This document shows positions 36,468-49,718 of a stretch of DNA of 64,000 nt, one piece after another (the first letter of the stretch is position 1; every line of letters starts with the position of its first letter). A model generated the notes under the pieces. That model was not told the origin of the DNA. It did not search any database and was given only the letters and a program-made list of their open reading frames with translations. This DNA comes from Hanleya hanleyi. Lineage: Eukaryota > Mollusca > Polyplacophora > Lepidopleurida > Hanleyidae. The stretch spans positions 1-64,000 of the forward strand of contig JAVTVY010036984.1 of NCBI GenBank assembly GCA_036873755.1, given 5' to 3'. The position numbers and the translations under genes were made by a program.

Positions 36468-39330
36468 CATTATGATTTCACCATCAGTTAGGCCAACTCA
36501 CTCCCATGTGTTTTAAATTCCCGCACTACTTTCTTAATATGTTCTTTTCCCAAGCAAGAATGGTTGATCAGTTATTCTTTACTTCAAATCTGTAATATAT
36601 TTTTAGATCAGTTATTCTTTCCATCCGAAAGAAAATATATTTTTCGTTTCGGATGATTCGAGTATGTCGAAGGTGATTGAAGACTGCAACCAAGATGTGC
36701 TTCGCAAATCCCAATGTCTGGTCTAGTAATAAGTCGATTGTAGGTTTCGATCTATCCGTGTTCAACAGGTTTCTATTAATACCAGACTGGATTAAATAAT
36801 GCCACAAACGGCAATGGCCGAACTGATTATTCGGTGCAGTGATTACCTGCGGCAAACAGAGCAACAAGGAATAATCAAAGTTAAGAGGATTGTCTATCGT
36901 CTGCATATCTGGAGAGCGCCTTCTCGGAATCTTTGGTGTCGGCTGAAGGTTTTGTCTAAGCACTTTGACTGATTGGAAATCATAGCAAGAACAAAGAAAT
37001 CATGACAACATATTAGGCCCACGCTCGGTCTTATCACCTCGTATCAGATTGAAATTAATTAACAGCAAGTATTTAGAAAGATCTGGAGAAAGGATTGTGG
37101 CATTAGTTGTATGTTTGACGATAATCATGCTGAGATGATATCAAAATAAGGCATTTACCACTGTCACATCGGAGTTAAGTTTAATCGGGTGGGCTTGGAA
37201 ATCAGAATGACATTACCCGCAGCGCGTGACGAAACACCGTGTATCTTGACAGCAAAGCAAACAGTATCGATTGTATTCAGTATCGTCGAATCCCTTTGCT
37301 TTAGAACCTTGTTTCTTATCATAGAACTAGTTAGCTCTGGATATATTGGTATGAAGGATTGGTAATCACATAACTGATAATTGGACATGTGTGTACATGG
37401 ATCTACATGTGTACTTCCCTGTAACTGCCTTCTCGTAGTTTTGTCAAATACCTTAGGGATGGGATCATGATATACTGGAATAGAGCACCATAATTTGTAG
37501 AGACGCGCATCCGGCTATTATATACATGTAGTATGAGTTTGTAAGGAGAGCCTTTTGCTGGTGATCGCGGCAGAGTCGTAATTGACTCAAAATGACCGCT
37601 ATTTCGCAATCTGGCATACACTGTTGTGTTTCCAATCAAACTGACAAATCGCCTAAAGATATGTCTAATAACATGTGTGAAAATGTACTAGTGTAACAGC
37701 ACTGATTGGTTACCTTTGACCTCTCGGGAAAGTTCAATATGGCCGCCATGCGCCTTCTATTTACCCATCAACCCTATTTGGACGGAGTTAAAATAATTCT
37801 TAAATTGTAACACCAAAACGAAATAAAAATAAGAACCGAAACTATCTCGCACTAAAGAACATCATATAATTAATTATCCAATGACTCGAATTTGCTTTGA
37901 TGGTTTTCCTTGTAATATATCACCACACAAGTCAATCGTGGTGAGTATGATATATACCAAGGCTGATCACGTTTTCCCGAATTAGACCGAGAGAGGCGGA
38001 GCTTCACATCCCAGCTGAGTTGATCATTGCATAACACAGTTGCGTGAAAGATACTGCGAAACTATAGCAGAATCCCCATGATCCAACTGCAAAATCGCAA
38101 AGTAGATATTTCCGTAAGCAAGGAATCAACACCGAGTACTATTGAATCAAGAGAAGAACATACATTTGTTTGTTTTCTAAAAACATAACCCTGAGACGAT
38201 AAAGTTTTCCGGGCGTCGAATTTCTGCCTAAAAGAACTTTTCCAGCATGATATATTTTTTTCGTTTAATTGATGCTCTGTTTTTGTCTGTAACAAATCGC
38301 AATGTCAGGTATTATTGTCACACATGATTCCAAACTTCATGAAATTTAGAACATTCAGTGCGTTTCTTTGTTGTACGTTCTTTCAATCCGGTCCTAACCA
38401 ATCTGGGGAGAGGAGACCAACCGTGATGTATGTGAAATATACTATATGAGGGCATTCAAATACACCACAGTTGACGTGTGAAGGGGATATTTTGCTTGAA
38501 AACGATCAGAGCGCAATCGATGTGTCATTGGATAATTGACCCTTATCCCGTTTATTTAGGAATTGGTGCTAGCTGTTGAACGTAACAAGTCTTTCAATTA
38601 TTGGCGCGGAATTATTTTATGGATGCGGGTGAGTATTTAATGTCGGATCCCTGACAGTTTGACTTCCTTTCGGAAAAATTTGCACTTCCGATTTACGCCC
38701 GATTATTCCTCATCAGTTGAAAACTAACGTATATTTCTCAAAATATGGGCAGCGAAATCTTGGTACCATTTAAATGTTGGTGATTTAGGAAATGTGTTAG
38801 AATTTAACACAGAACGATATGATCAGGAACTTCAGTTTAGAATCTATTGCTATCTGTTACCTGAAATATCTGCTGTCTAGTCATTTTAACCCATGATAAC
38901 TATTAGTTATGCTGTTATGTGGTCAAAAATATTTGAGTACAACGTTGATTCCTCGACAAAATTTGAAGCAAAGGGTCAATAGCAGTTTCTCAAAATTCGT
39001 TTTAATTATAAAATCCTCCTAATCAGAGGCCGAAATTTTTGACGAGCTCTTCATTTTCACCGTCTCCTGCAACGTGCGCGGTTTGTCATGTTTTCATGAA
39101 CGCTGTAGGAGAAATGTAAGTCAACCCACTTAATAGCACGGGATTATAATACCACTCTGTTCCGTACTCGTGTACGAAGAGGAACTAAATCTGTTATATT
39201 TTAGTTTCCTGTCCAAACAGATTTTCCTAACCGACAGGAGCTGTTTTGCAGGATCGGAAGCTGATATAGAGCGATAACTTCGGGTTTGTTAGGAATACAA
39301 TATCACGCCCATCCCTGACATACAGATGTT

Positions 39331-39801
39331 CAACCTGTAACCATTTGGGTCATCAATACGCGGTAAGACTGACCCTGGGATCGTGTGTATCCATTTTCAG
39401 CCTACTTTCGGCAACTGCAAGAGGGGATTTCCAGAAATGAATACCACCGGACTTCGTCAGCCAATCATCTAAAGTCTAACGACGTAATCCCAACGTTACA
39501 AGCGTCTGGTCCGTCGTCCATTAGACCCGCCATTTTCGAGTCATGTGATGTTCTACTTGTTCGAAATTGCAGATCTACCATACCTCTTGGATGATACGAA
39601 AGTTATTCATACCTATATATTTTGCATGGCCAGGTAACATCTGTTTCCGAAGTGTTATGAAAACCTGTAATTTATCAGATTTCTCCAGTCTGTTCTCCGC
39701 CGGACGAAGGCCGAACAGAATACGGTAAATACCGGATATCGCTCCGCGATATTGGAGATCTTATGGATGGCTTGCAAATCGTGTGTAAATGACGCAAATG
39801 A
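39331..39801. mobile_element. 471 bp insertion with 8-9 bp target duplication
   Basis: Absent from copy 2 (site at about 46,140). It is flanked by ACAGATGTT on both sides (ending 39,330; 39,801-39,809), where the copy 2 empty site reads ACATATGTT. No clear terminal inverted repeats. The interior has GC-rich inverted repeats (CTGTTC...GAACAG and ATATCGC...GCGATAT, about 39,689-39,765). Target length fits hAT-like insertion, but the class is not established. Confidence 0.6.
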
Positions 39802-40894
39802 CAGATGTTGTCAGTTTACTTTCATATTCTATAGCTATAAAAGAAGACAGAATTACGGATGCACATGATCAAAGAATATGGATCTGGATAAACGGAAGAG
39901 ACTCGGAGTAAACAAGCGGGCAGTACACGCAGGAGGCAGCCAAGGCCAACAATATTACTTGCTATTTGTCCCTTTTCCTTATCTTCGTCATCTAGATTTC
40001 TCTACTATTCACTGTTTGTATCGCAAGTAGGTAGGTAGTTACATTATTGAGCGTGAATCATGAGGCATCAATTAATTTGCTAAGTAGGGATGGTGCAAAA
40101 TATTTTGGTCGAAAAGTTGAAGGTTTTCATCCATTAAATTTAGAACGAATGTTATACTGTCATGGATTTGATACACGTGAGGACAAAATATATCTGCATT
40201 TAAATTTTCCCTGAACCCAAAATCAGATTAGAATCTTCCAGATTATGATGAGAGAAATTCTGTGAAATATCCGATATTCGGAGTGGAGAACTAAACTGTT
40301 TGTCACATAAGCCCCTCCCCCGGCATCTCGAATATGGTGTTTACCACGTCTTATCAAGATTTCATGTATTAACTTATAACTGAGCAGCTGTGTGTTATAT
40401 TCAGCAATTGTCTTGGGCATAAGGGAATGCAGCACACTTCGGTCGGGTCGCTCTTTGTAGCATTTCTGTATTTAAAATAGACTGACAAGGAGAACAAAAT
40501 CAATACGACAGGTGGAATATCTTTACTGACATGACTGACATCATCAAGTGGAAATGCCGATGTAGCATTATTTTTTACACAAATATGCAAAAATAATCAT
40601 CGAAAACAAGAATTTTAAATTGAAGGGCAATCGAAAATATTTCAGATACGATTGCAGGTAGCAAGCACAGAAAAATGTAGCTTTGCCTTTTAATCAGCGA
40701 ATATCGTATTCACCAGTTTAGCCAGCATGGGTTAACGACACAAAACCGTATTTGCCACCCATGGTTCGCATGAAAATGTTCGATCTTATTTACAGTTGAA
40801 CTCACTGAACGTTTGTGTTAGTATCGACTGAGATAAAATAATGTAGATTACCCTACACAACAAGCAGGCTTTCATTGTTTAAAACATCCAAATA

Positions 40895-41133
40895 AGAGTG
40901 AGTGAGTAGGATTTAACGTCGTTTTCAACATTTTACATCATATCACGACGGTGCCTACATGTGCCAGGACAGGAGAGTGCTCACAGTTCTTATTATCGTG
41001 GGCACTGATCAGCTCAGCTGGTACAGCACCCGGTCACCCATCCAAGTATTGACCGGGATCAACTTTGCTTAATTTCGGTGATCTGATGAGAACTGATGTG
41101 CCCAACGTGATACGCCGTACAGGTATCTCACTC
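40895..41133 (-). repeat. 5S rRNA-derived SINE, copy 1
   Basis: Sense is minus. The 5' ~100 nt (complement of 41,022-41,120) follow 5S rRNA: GTACGGCGTATCACGTTGGG, then GTTCTCATCAGATCACCGAA, ATTAAGCA, TACTTGGATGGGTGACC and GGGTGCTGTA. This includes the pol III internal promoter region. A ~110 nt unrelated body follows, then GAAAACGACGTTAAA and a CTCACTCACTC tail. Probable target duplications are AAACATCCAAATA (40,882-40,894) and AAACGTTCGAATA (41,134-41,146). The diverged copy at 25,177-25,190 shows the unoccupied site. Confidence 0.85.
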
Positions 41134-41313
41134 AAACGTTCGAATACAAATTAAAGTTATGGAGATTCCATTAAATAATATCTAATCCCCATTAAATTGT
41201 GTTCTTCACAAGATGCGAAGAAATACACAAACTTTCATGCAGTGTTACACGCAGTACTTTTGCCTGTCTAAGCTAAAAATTAAGAAAAATTCGCGGCAAC
41301 TAACGACTGAATT

Positions 41314-42079
41314 CAAGCGTCTGGTTCGTCATTCAATATTCAGCCGTCGTCCACTAAAGAATTTCCGCGTCCATAATCCAAAGACCTATTCGATATTCCA
41401 GATGACAGTATTAGCACCAAATTAAAAAACAATCATACTATACATAAACATAGACTAGTTTCCCGCAAGAGAGAAGCGGTTAGCAGTTTCTAATGATGCC
41501 ATCAAGAGATCATGATGTTCCAAAAATATTTTTTGATCCATATGATTTTTCTTTGTAATGTCGTTACCTGTGCCTGTCCATATGAACAGCATGAGGATGT
41601 TGAAGTACATGGGTTCATACGGCCACTAGCCCCGGGTTAAGCGAAATTAGACACAAGTTACGAAACATAACGCCATAATTCTTGCACGCTACGCTCATAT
41701 TTTTTTTTATCAGTTTCTGGAATAATGATTCGTGACGTTGATTAAAATGGTCACATTTAATACAGGATCTAGAAAATGCTACTAGGCGACACATGTATAC
41801 GCAATATGCAGGTCCCACTGGAATATTTGCTGTCCAGAAAGATATATTTTACGGTATCGCAATTCTAATCATCGTCCTTTGTCAACGAGATAGAAGGCTC
41901 GATTCAATTTTATAGAGATATAGGTGTAAATATGATGTGCCGCTGGGGCTATCTATAGTTTCCTTCAAATCAATTGAAGGGGAATATACATCCGTCACTG
42001 CGTCATTTATGAATCGATTATCCACAGCGAGGATATCGTCTATATACATGTAGTGGTTGGTGAATGAGAAGGAACGGGC
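41314..42079 (-). mobile_element. Penelope-like relic in array copy 1
   Basis: Sense is minus. At the right, the RT motif SFSFTNHYMYIDDILAVDN (about 42,005-42,070, with an in-frame insertion before YIDD) is followed by LKET and SGTSYLHL, then a stop and frameshifts. The next frame holds GPAYCVYMCRL (41,818-41,615). The untranslated tail ends in the complete terminal arm, whose left edge is CAAGCGTCTGGTTCGTCATTC. Defective. Confidence 0.7.
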
Positions 42080-42459
42080 TAAGATAGCTCAGACAAACTA
42101 CCTTTTGTAAAACCGGTGTTTTGTCTGGAGCAGACGACTACAACTATAATCAGAGTCAGAGAATATAACTTTATCGCATCGCACGTTATTGTACGTGTTG
42201 ATTACCCATAAAGCAATAAAGCCGGCAAACACAATCACAGGGAATAATCGAAGCTGAGAAGACTGACCATCGACCATGAGGATCGTCTTTCCATCTGACG
42301 ATCGTCTTCTCTGGATATTGGATTTCGGTTGTAGGTTTCGTCTGAGCATTCTGGCAGATTGAAACCCATAACAAAAATATGTAAGCATCTCAACAGATAA
42401 GCTACAATCATTCAAAATCCATATTGTATCAGATTAAAGTATTTCAAAACTTTGAAGGA
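42080..42459. other. Array-internal sequence, no gene recognised
   Basis: The 105-codon minus frame (42,098-42,415) has a paralog at 48,530-48,766 with several identical blocks (SARMLRRNLQPKSNIQRR), and weaker relatives at 36,568-36,963 and 50,112-50,345. The conservation may only reflect recent duplication. No known domain. Confidence 0.4.
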
Positions 42460-45400
42460 AGGATTTTTACGAAGCTTTATCTTTTGGGTTAAGGATGTTG
42501 CTTAATGTGTTGAGGAAATATGATGGAGGGATATGTTCTTCTAACCCATCAGAATTTACTTTGATCGGTCTGGTTAGCAACATAAGAAAACACATTACCA
42601 CCGCTGCGTGATAAACCCAACATGGATCTCGGCATTATATCGAACAAGATTATGTTGTATCCTTTGGCATTTGTCTGATTCAAAACGTTGTGGTGTCTCC
42701 GGTTTTATTGCACATCGTTTGATCTCGGTCACGCTGTTCCTCGCAGCTGGTTGATAAATGTAGGACAGTTTCAGCATGTTAAAAATAAAAATGTCGTTCA
42801 AATATCTCCATGAGCTGTTTACTTCTCTTTCATTTCGTGATATCTTTTTAGAAATATATTCTAAGTGACCGTTACTTCAACTCCAATGTGACAAACATGC
42901 GGAGATAAAAACAAATTGTTTAGTACTTGCACACTCTAATACTCTGCCCAATCTATTGCCGACAATACCTTGCTGACAAGTAGATCAAATCCAAGACTAT
43001 CTGCGCTCTGGAAATGGAAGGTTTTGTACCGAAATGTCATTCGGACAATGTCCCTTAAGTATTGATGCGAAAACTTCATGGATACAGATTGTCAGACGGA
43101 TATGGAATAATCAATATCAATACTTTAAATATTGCTTCCATTGACAGCACTGATGACAGTCCAGAGTCGTGATTGCTTCCTGTCCTCAAACGAAATGACA
43201 AATTGTTAACTGATGACTGTGACTAATTAAAAAAAAACGTGAGAAAATATTGAAGCATTATTAGAAATGTCGTAGCATTGGCAAAGAAGTACTTCCCATG
43301 ATATATACCTAGTGCAACATTTGACATCATTATGATTTCACCATCAATTGGGCCCACTCACTCCCATGTGTTTTGAATTCCGGCGCTAAATTCTACAATA
43401 TGTTCATTTCCCAAACAAGAATGTTTGATCAATGATGGTTTACTCCAAATTTGTACTAAATCTTTCGTTTCCGAAGATTCGCGAATTTCCTAGAAGATTA
43501 AGGACTGCAACCAAGATGTGCTTCGCAAATCCCAATGTCTGGTCTAGTAAGAAATCGGTTGTAGTTTTCGATCTACCCGTGTTCAACAGGTTTCTATTAA
43601 TATCAGACTGGGATTAAATAACGCTACAAACGGCAATGGCCAAACTGATTATTCGGTGCAGTGATTACTTGCGGCAAACAGAACGACAAGTAATAATCAA
43701 AGTTAAGAGGATTGTCTATCGTCTGCATATCTGGAGAGCCCCTTCTCGGAATCTTTGGTGTCGGCTGAAGGTTTTGTCTGAGCACTTTGGCTGATTGGAA
43801 ACCATAGCAAGAACAAAGAAATCATGACAACATATTAGGCCCACGCTCGGTCTTATCACCTCGTACCAGACTGAAATTAATTAACAGAAAGTATTTAGAA
43901 AGATCTGGAGAAAGGATTGTGACATTAGTTGTATGTTTGAAGATAATCATGCTGAGGTGATGACAAAATGGGGCATTTACCACGGTCACATCGGAGTTAA
44001 GTATAATCGGTTTGGCTTGAAAATCAGAATGACATTACCCCCAGCGCGTAGCGAAACACCGTGTATCTTGACAGCAAAGCAAACAGTTTCGATTATATTC
44101 GGTATCGTCGAATCCCTTTGCTTTAGAATCTTGTATCTTACCATAGAACTTGTTAGCTCTAGACATATTGGTGGAGGATTGGTACTCACATAACTGATAA
44201 TTGGACTTGTGTGTACATGGATCTACATGTGTACTTCTCTGTAATTGCCTTCTCGTAGTATAGTCAAATACCTTAGGGATGAGATCGTGATAGACTGGAG
44301 TAGAGCACCATAATTTGTAGAGACACGCATCCGGGTATTATATAGTATGATTTTGGAAGGGGAGCCTTCTGCTGGTGATCGCGGCAGAGGTCTAATTGAT
44401 TCAAAATGACCGCTATTTCGCAATCTGGCATACACTGTTGTATTTTCAGTCAAACTGACAAAACGCATAAAGATATGTCTAATAACATGCATGTACTAGT
44501 GTAACGGCACTGATTGGTTACATTTGACCTCTCGGCAAAGTTCAATATGGCCGTCATGCGCCTTCTATTTATCCGTCAACCCAATCTGGACGGGGTTAAA
44601 ATAATTCTAAAATTGTAACGCCAGAACGAAATAAAAATAAGAAGCGAAACTATCTCGCACTAAGAGTATCATATAATTAATTATCCAATGACTCGAATTT
44701 CCTTTGATGGTTTTCCTTGTAATATATCACTACACAAGTCAGTCGTGGTGTGTATGATATACACCAAGGCTGACCACATTTTCCCGAATTAGGCCGAGAG
44801 AGACGGAGTTTCACACCCCAGCTGAGTTGATCATACCATAAAACAGAATCCCCGTGATCCAACTGCAAAATCGCAAACTAGATATTTCCGTAGTCAAGGG
44901 ATCAACACCGAGTACTATTGAATCGACAGAAGAAGTCACATTTGTTTGTTTTCTAAAAAAATAATCTTAAATGAATAACCCTGAGAAGATAAAGTTTTCC
45001 GGGCGTCGAATTTCTGTCTAAAAGAATTCTTCCAGCATGATATTTTTTTCGTTTAATTGATGTTCTGTTTTTGTATGGAACAAATCGCAATGTCAGGTAT
45101 TATTGTCACACATGATTCCAAACTTCATGAAATTTAGAACATTCAGTGCGTTTCTTTGTTGTACGTTCTTTCAATCAGGTCCTAACCAATCTGGGGAGAG
45201 AAGACCAACCGTGATGTGTGTGAAATATACCATATAAGGGCATTCAAATACACCATAGTGGACTTGTGAAGAGGATATTTTGCTTGGAAAAGATCAAAGC
45301 AAAATCGATGAGTCATTGGATAATTGATCCTTATCCCGTTTATTTAGGAATTGGTGCTAGCTGTTGAACGTAAAAGTCTTTCAATTATTGGCGCGGAATT

Positions 45401-47230
45401 ATTTTATGGATGCGGGCGAGTACTTGATTTCGGATCCCTGACAGTTGTAGTTTGGCTTCGTTTCTAAAAAAATATGCACTTCCGATTTACGCCCGATTAT
45501 ACCTCATCATTTGAAAACTAACAGGGTTTTTTCTTAAAATATGGGAAGCGAAATCTTACTACCATTTGAATGTTGGTGATTTAGGAAATGTTTTAGAATT
45601 TAACACAGATAACGATATGATCAGGAACCATGACTTCAGTATAGAATCTATTGCTATCTGTTACCTAATTTATCTGCTATCTTCTAACCCATGATAACTA
45701 TTAGTTATGCTGTTATGTGGTCAGAAATATTTGAGTACAACGTTGATTCCTCGACAAAATTTGACGCAAAAGGTCAATAGCAGTTTCTCAAAATTCGTTT
45801 TAATTACAAAAATCCTCCTAATCAGAGATCGAAATTTTTGACGAGCTCTCCATTTTTACCGTCTCCTGCATCGTGTGCGGTTTGTCGTGTTTTCATGAAC
45901 GCTGCACGAGAAATGTAAGTCAGCCCACTTAATAGCACGAGATTATAATACCACTCTGTTCCGTACTCGTGTACGAAGAGGAACTAAATCTGTTATATTT
46001 TAGTTTCCTGTCCAACCAGGTTTTCCTAACCCACAGTAAAGTTACTTTAGCTGTTTTGCAGGATCGCTAGCTACTATAGAGCGATAACTCCGGGTTTGTT
46101 AGGAATACAATACCACCTCCTTCCCAGACATACATATGTTATCAGTTCACTTTTATATTACTTTTATACTCTATAGCTATAAAAGGAGACAGAATTACGG
46201 ATGCACATGATCAAAGAATATCGACCTGGATAAACGGAAGAGACTCAGAATAAACAAGCGGGTAGTACACACAGGAGGCAGCCAAGACCAGCATTAGTGC
46301 TTACTATTTGTCCCTATTTCTTATCCTCGTCATCTAGATTTCCCTACTATTCACTGTTTGTATAGCAAGTAGGTAGGTAGTTACATTATTGAGCATGAAT
46401 CATGATTCATAAATTAATTTGCTAAGTAGGGATGGTGCAAAAATATTTTGATCGGAAAGTTGGACGTTTTCATCCATTAAATTTAGAACGAATGTTATGA
46501 ATTTGATACTCGTGAGGACAAAATATATCTGGATTTAAATATTCCCTGGACCCAAAATCAGATTAGAATCTTCCAGATTATGATGCGAGAAATTCTGTGA
46601 AATATCCGATATTCGGAGTGGAGAACTAAACTGTTTGTCACATAAGCCCCTCACCCGGCATCTCGATTATGATGTTTACCACGTCTTATCCAGTGCCCGG
46701 CATCTCGATTATGGTGTTTACCACGTCTTATCAAGATTTCATTTATTAACTTATAACTGAGCAGCTGTGTGTTATATTCATCAATTGTCTTGGGCATAGG
46801 GTAATGCAGCACACTTCGGTCGGGTCGCTCTTTGTAGCATTTCTGTATTTAAAATAGACTGAAAGGAGAACAAAATCAACACAACATGTGGAATATGTTT
46901 ACTGACATCACTGATATGTTTTACACAAATATGCAAAAATAATCATCGAAAACAAGCATTTTTAATTGAAGGACAATCGAAAATATTTTAGATACGATTG
47001 CAAATAGCAAGCAATGTCGCTTTGCATCCTAATCTGCGAATATTGTATTAACCAGTTTAGCCAGCATGGGTTAACGACACAAAACCTTATTGCCACCCAT
47101 GGTTCGAATGAAAATGTTCGATCTTATTTACATTGAACTTACTGAACTTTTGTGTTAGTATCGACTGAGATAAAATAACATAGATTACCCTGCACAACAA
47201 GCAGACTTTCATTGTTTAAAACATCCAAAT

Positions 47231-47469
47231 GGGAGTGAGTGAGTACAATTTAACGTCGTTTTCAACATTTTACAGTCATCTCACGACGGTGCCTACATGT
47301 GCCAGGACAGGAGTGTGCCCACAGTCCTTATTATCGTGGGCACTGGTCAGCTCAGCTGGTACAGCACCCGGTCACCCATCCAAGTATTGACCGGGCTCAG
47401 CTTTGCTTAATTTCAGTGATCTGATGAGAACTGGTGTGCCCAACGTGATACGCCGTACAGGTATCTCAC
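47231..47469 (-). repeat. 5S rRNA-derived SINE, copy 2
   Basis: Array paralog of 40,895-41,133 with the same flanks. The 5S-like part is the complement of 47,360-47,459. A few substitutions separate it from copy 1. It arose by segmental duplication, not by independent insertion. Confidence 0.85.
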
Positions 47470-47626
47470 TCAAACGTTCGAATACAAAGTTATTCCATTA
47501 AATAACATCTAATCCCCATTAAATTGTGTTCTTCACACGACGGTTTAATGCGAAGAAATACACGCAGTACTTTTGCCTGTCTAAGCTAAAAATTAAGAAA
47601 AATTCGCGGCAACTAACGACTGAATT

Positions 47627-47941
47627 CAAGCACCTAGTTCGTCATTCAATATTCAGCCGTCGTCCACTAGAGAATTTCCGCGTCCATAATCCAAAGACTT
47701 ATTCGATATTCCAGATGACAGCATTGTCGGCATCATCAGCATGTCTTGTCAGCATCATTGAAAACTGTTGACCGCTTCTCTCTTGCAGGAAACTAGCCTA
47801 TGTTTATGTATACTATGATTGTCTTTTTGAATTTGGTGCAAAAACTGTTATCTGGAATATGGAATAGGTGTTTGGATTATGGACGCGGATATTCTTTAAT
47901 GGACGACGGCTGAATTATGAATGACGGACTAGACGCTTGTA
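47627..47941. mobile_element. Two Penelope-like 3' ends facing outward (312-bp foldback)
   Basis: 47,627-47,720 is the terminal arm in minus sense, as in copy 1. 47,733-47,941 is a second 3' end in plus sense, with ~95 bp arms that are near-perfect inverted repeats (CAAGCRYCTAGTYCGTCATTC against its complement ending GACTAGACGCTTG). The plus-sense piece replaces the ~260 bp tail that copy 1 has between its arm and its RT frame. Confidence 0.75.
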
Positions 47942-47944
47942 ATT

Positions 47945-48435
47945 AGCATAATTCTTGCACGCTACGCTCGTATTTTTATATCAGTATGCGATATGCATCG
48001 CCAAATTTGAGAAATTTTAAGGGGGCAAGCTTGATGGTTAGCCCTTTTTTATAAGTTTCTGAAATAATGATTCGTGACGTTAATTAAAATCGTCACATTT
48101 AACACAGGATCTAGCAAATGCTACTAGGCGACATATGTATACGCCATATGCAGGTTCCACTGGAATATTTGCTGTCCGGAAAGGAATATGTTATGATATC
48201 GCAATTGTAATCATCGTCTTTTGTCGTGAAGTCAACGAGATAGAAGGCCCGATTCAATTTTATAGAGATGTAGGTGTAAATATGATGTGCCGTTGGGGCT
48301 ATCTATAGTTTCCTTCAAATCAATTGAAGGGGAATATATATCCGCCACTGCGTCATTTATGAATCGATTATCCACACCGAGGAGATCGTCTATATAGTGT
48401 TTGGTGAATGAGAAGGAACGGGCTTAGATAGCTCA
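47945..48435 (-). pseudogene. Penelope-like RT fragment in array copy 2
   Basis: Minus-sense RT with SFSFTKHYIDDLLGVDN (about 48,375-48,430), then ADIYSPSIDLKET, a break, and the P-x-x-x-x-V-Y-I-x block near 48,120-48,165. The YIDD box is intact here, whereas copy 1 has an extra residue pair before it. Frameshifts and stops make it non-functional. Confidence 0.7.
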
Positions 48436-49718
48436 GACAAACTACCTTTTGTGAAACCGGTGTTTTGTCTGGAGCAGACGACTACAACTATAATCAGAGT
48501 CAGAGAATATAGCTTTATCGCATCGCACGTTATTGTGCGTGTTGATTACCCATAAAGCAATGATTACTAAAGCCGGCAAACACAATCACAGGGAATAATC
48601 GAAGCTGAGAAGACTGACCATCGACCATGAGGATCGTCTTTCCATCTGACGATGGCCTTCTCTGGATATTGGATTTCGGTTGTAGGTTTCGTCTGAGCAT
48701 TCTGGCAGATTGAAACCCATAACAAAAATATGTAAGCTTCTCAACAGATAAGCTACAATCACTCAAAATCCATATAATATCAGATTAAAGTATTTCAAAG
48801 CTTTGAAGGAAGGATTTTTAAGAAGTTTTATCTTTTGAGATGAGGATGTTGCTTAATGCGTCGAAGAGATATCATGGAGGGATATATGCCTCTTACCCAT
48901 TAAGATTTACTTTGATCTGTCTGGTTAGGAACATAAGAGACACATTACCTTCGCCGCGTGAGAAAACAACATGTACATGTATCTCGGCACTATATCGAAC
49001 AAGTTTATGTTTTATCCTTTGGCATTGAATCTGTCTGATTAAAAAAATTGTGGTGTCTCCAGTCTTATAGCAAAGCGTTTGATCTCGGTCACACTGTTCC
49101 TCGCAACAGTTTGGTAAATGTAGGACAGTTTCAGCATGTTAAAAATAAAAATGACCCTCATATCACCGCCATGAGGCGTTTACTTCTTTCTTTTCGTGAT
49201 ATCCTTCTAGAAACATATTCTGTGATGCCATTTAAGTGACAGTTACTTCAACTCAAATGTGACAAACATGCGGAGATAAAAAAAAACGTGATGTTTAGTA
49301 TTTTCACACTCTAGTGCTTTTGCCCAATTTATTGCCGACAATACCTTGATGACAAGTAGATCAAATCCAAGACTATCTGCGCTCTGGAAATGGAAGGTTT
49401 TGTACCGAAATGTCATTCGGACAATGTCCCTTATGTATTGATGCGAAAACTTCATGGGCACAGATTGTCAGACGGATATGGAATAATCAATATCAATACT
49501 TTAAATATCGCTTCCATTGACAGCACTGATGACAGTGCAGAGTTGTGTTTGCTTCCTGTCCTCAAAGGAAAGGACAAATTGTTAACTGATGTCTGTAAAT
49601 GGCTAATTAAGTAAAAATTAGAAATGAGACAGCCCCCCATGAGCAACCTCCGTGTGAGTGTCGTAGCATTGGCAAAGAAGTACTTCCCATGATATATACC
49701 TTGCGCAACATTTGACAT

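Larger units (their letters stand above)
36468..43327 (+). repeat. Large tandem array, copy 1 (6.86 kb)
   Basis: Starts at CATTATGATTTCACCATCAG and ends before the same string at 43,328. It is colinear with 43,328-49,718 at high identity. Paralogous open frames occur on both strands (for example 37,164-37,388 minus versus 43,986-44,189 minus, and 36,568-36,963 minus versus 51,702-51,890 minus), but changes do not favour any frame clearly, and I recognise no domain. Private content: a 471 bp insertion at 39,331-39,801. Confidence 0.9.
43328..49718 (+). repeat. Large tandem array, copy 2 (6.39 kb)
   Basis: Colinear with copy 1. It lacks the 471 bp insertion and holds its own local tandem duplication of ~43 bp at 46,652-46,737 (CCCGGCATCTCGATTATGRT repeated). 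It shares the SINE and the Penelope-like relic with copy 1, so both entered before the copies separated. Confidence 0.9.

Noticed and set aside
36568..36963. 131-codon minus-strand frame as a host gene, with relatives in the other array copies
   Set aside because: Truncated or shifted in the other copies (51,702-51,890; 50,112-50,345), with no domain and no start or splice context. Kept only as an array observation.
41022..41120. Functional 5S rRNA gene
   Set aside because: Only about 100 nt are 5S-like, the 3' part is replaced by an unrelated body and a SINE-type tail, and target duplications flank the whole.
47627..47941. Tc1/mariner-like MITE based on the long inverted arms and possible TA flanks
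   Set aside because: The same terminal arm is found attached to RT sequence at four other places, and paralog comparison at 19.6 kb shows arm, tail and RT inserted as one unit. The arms are retroelement 3' ends.
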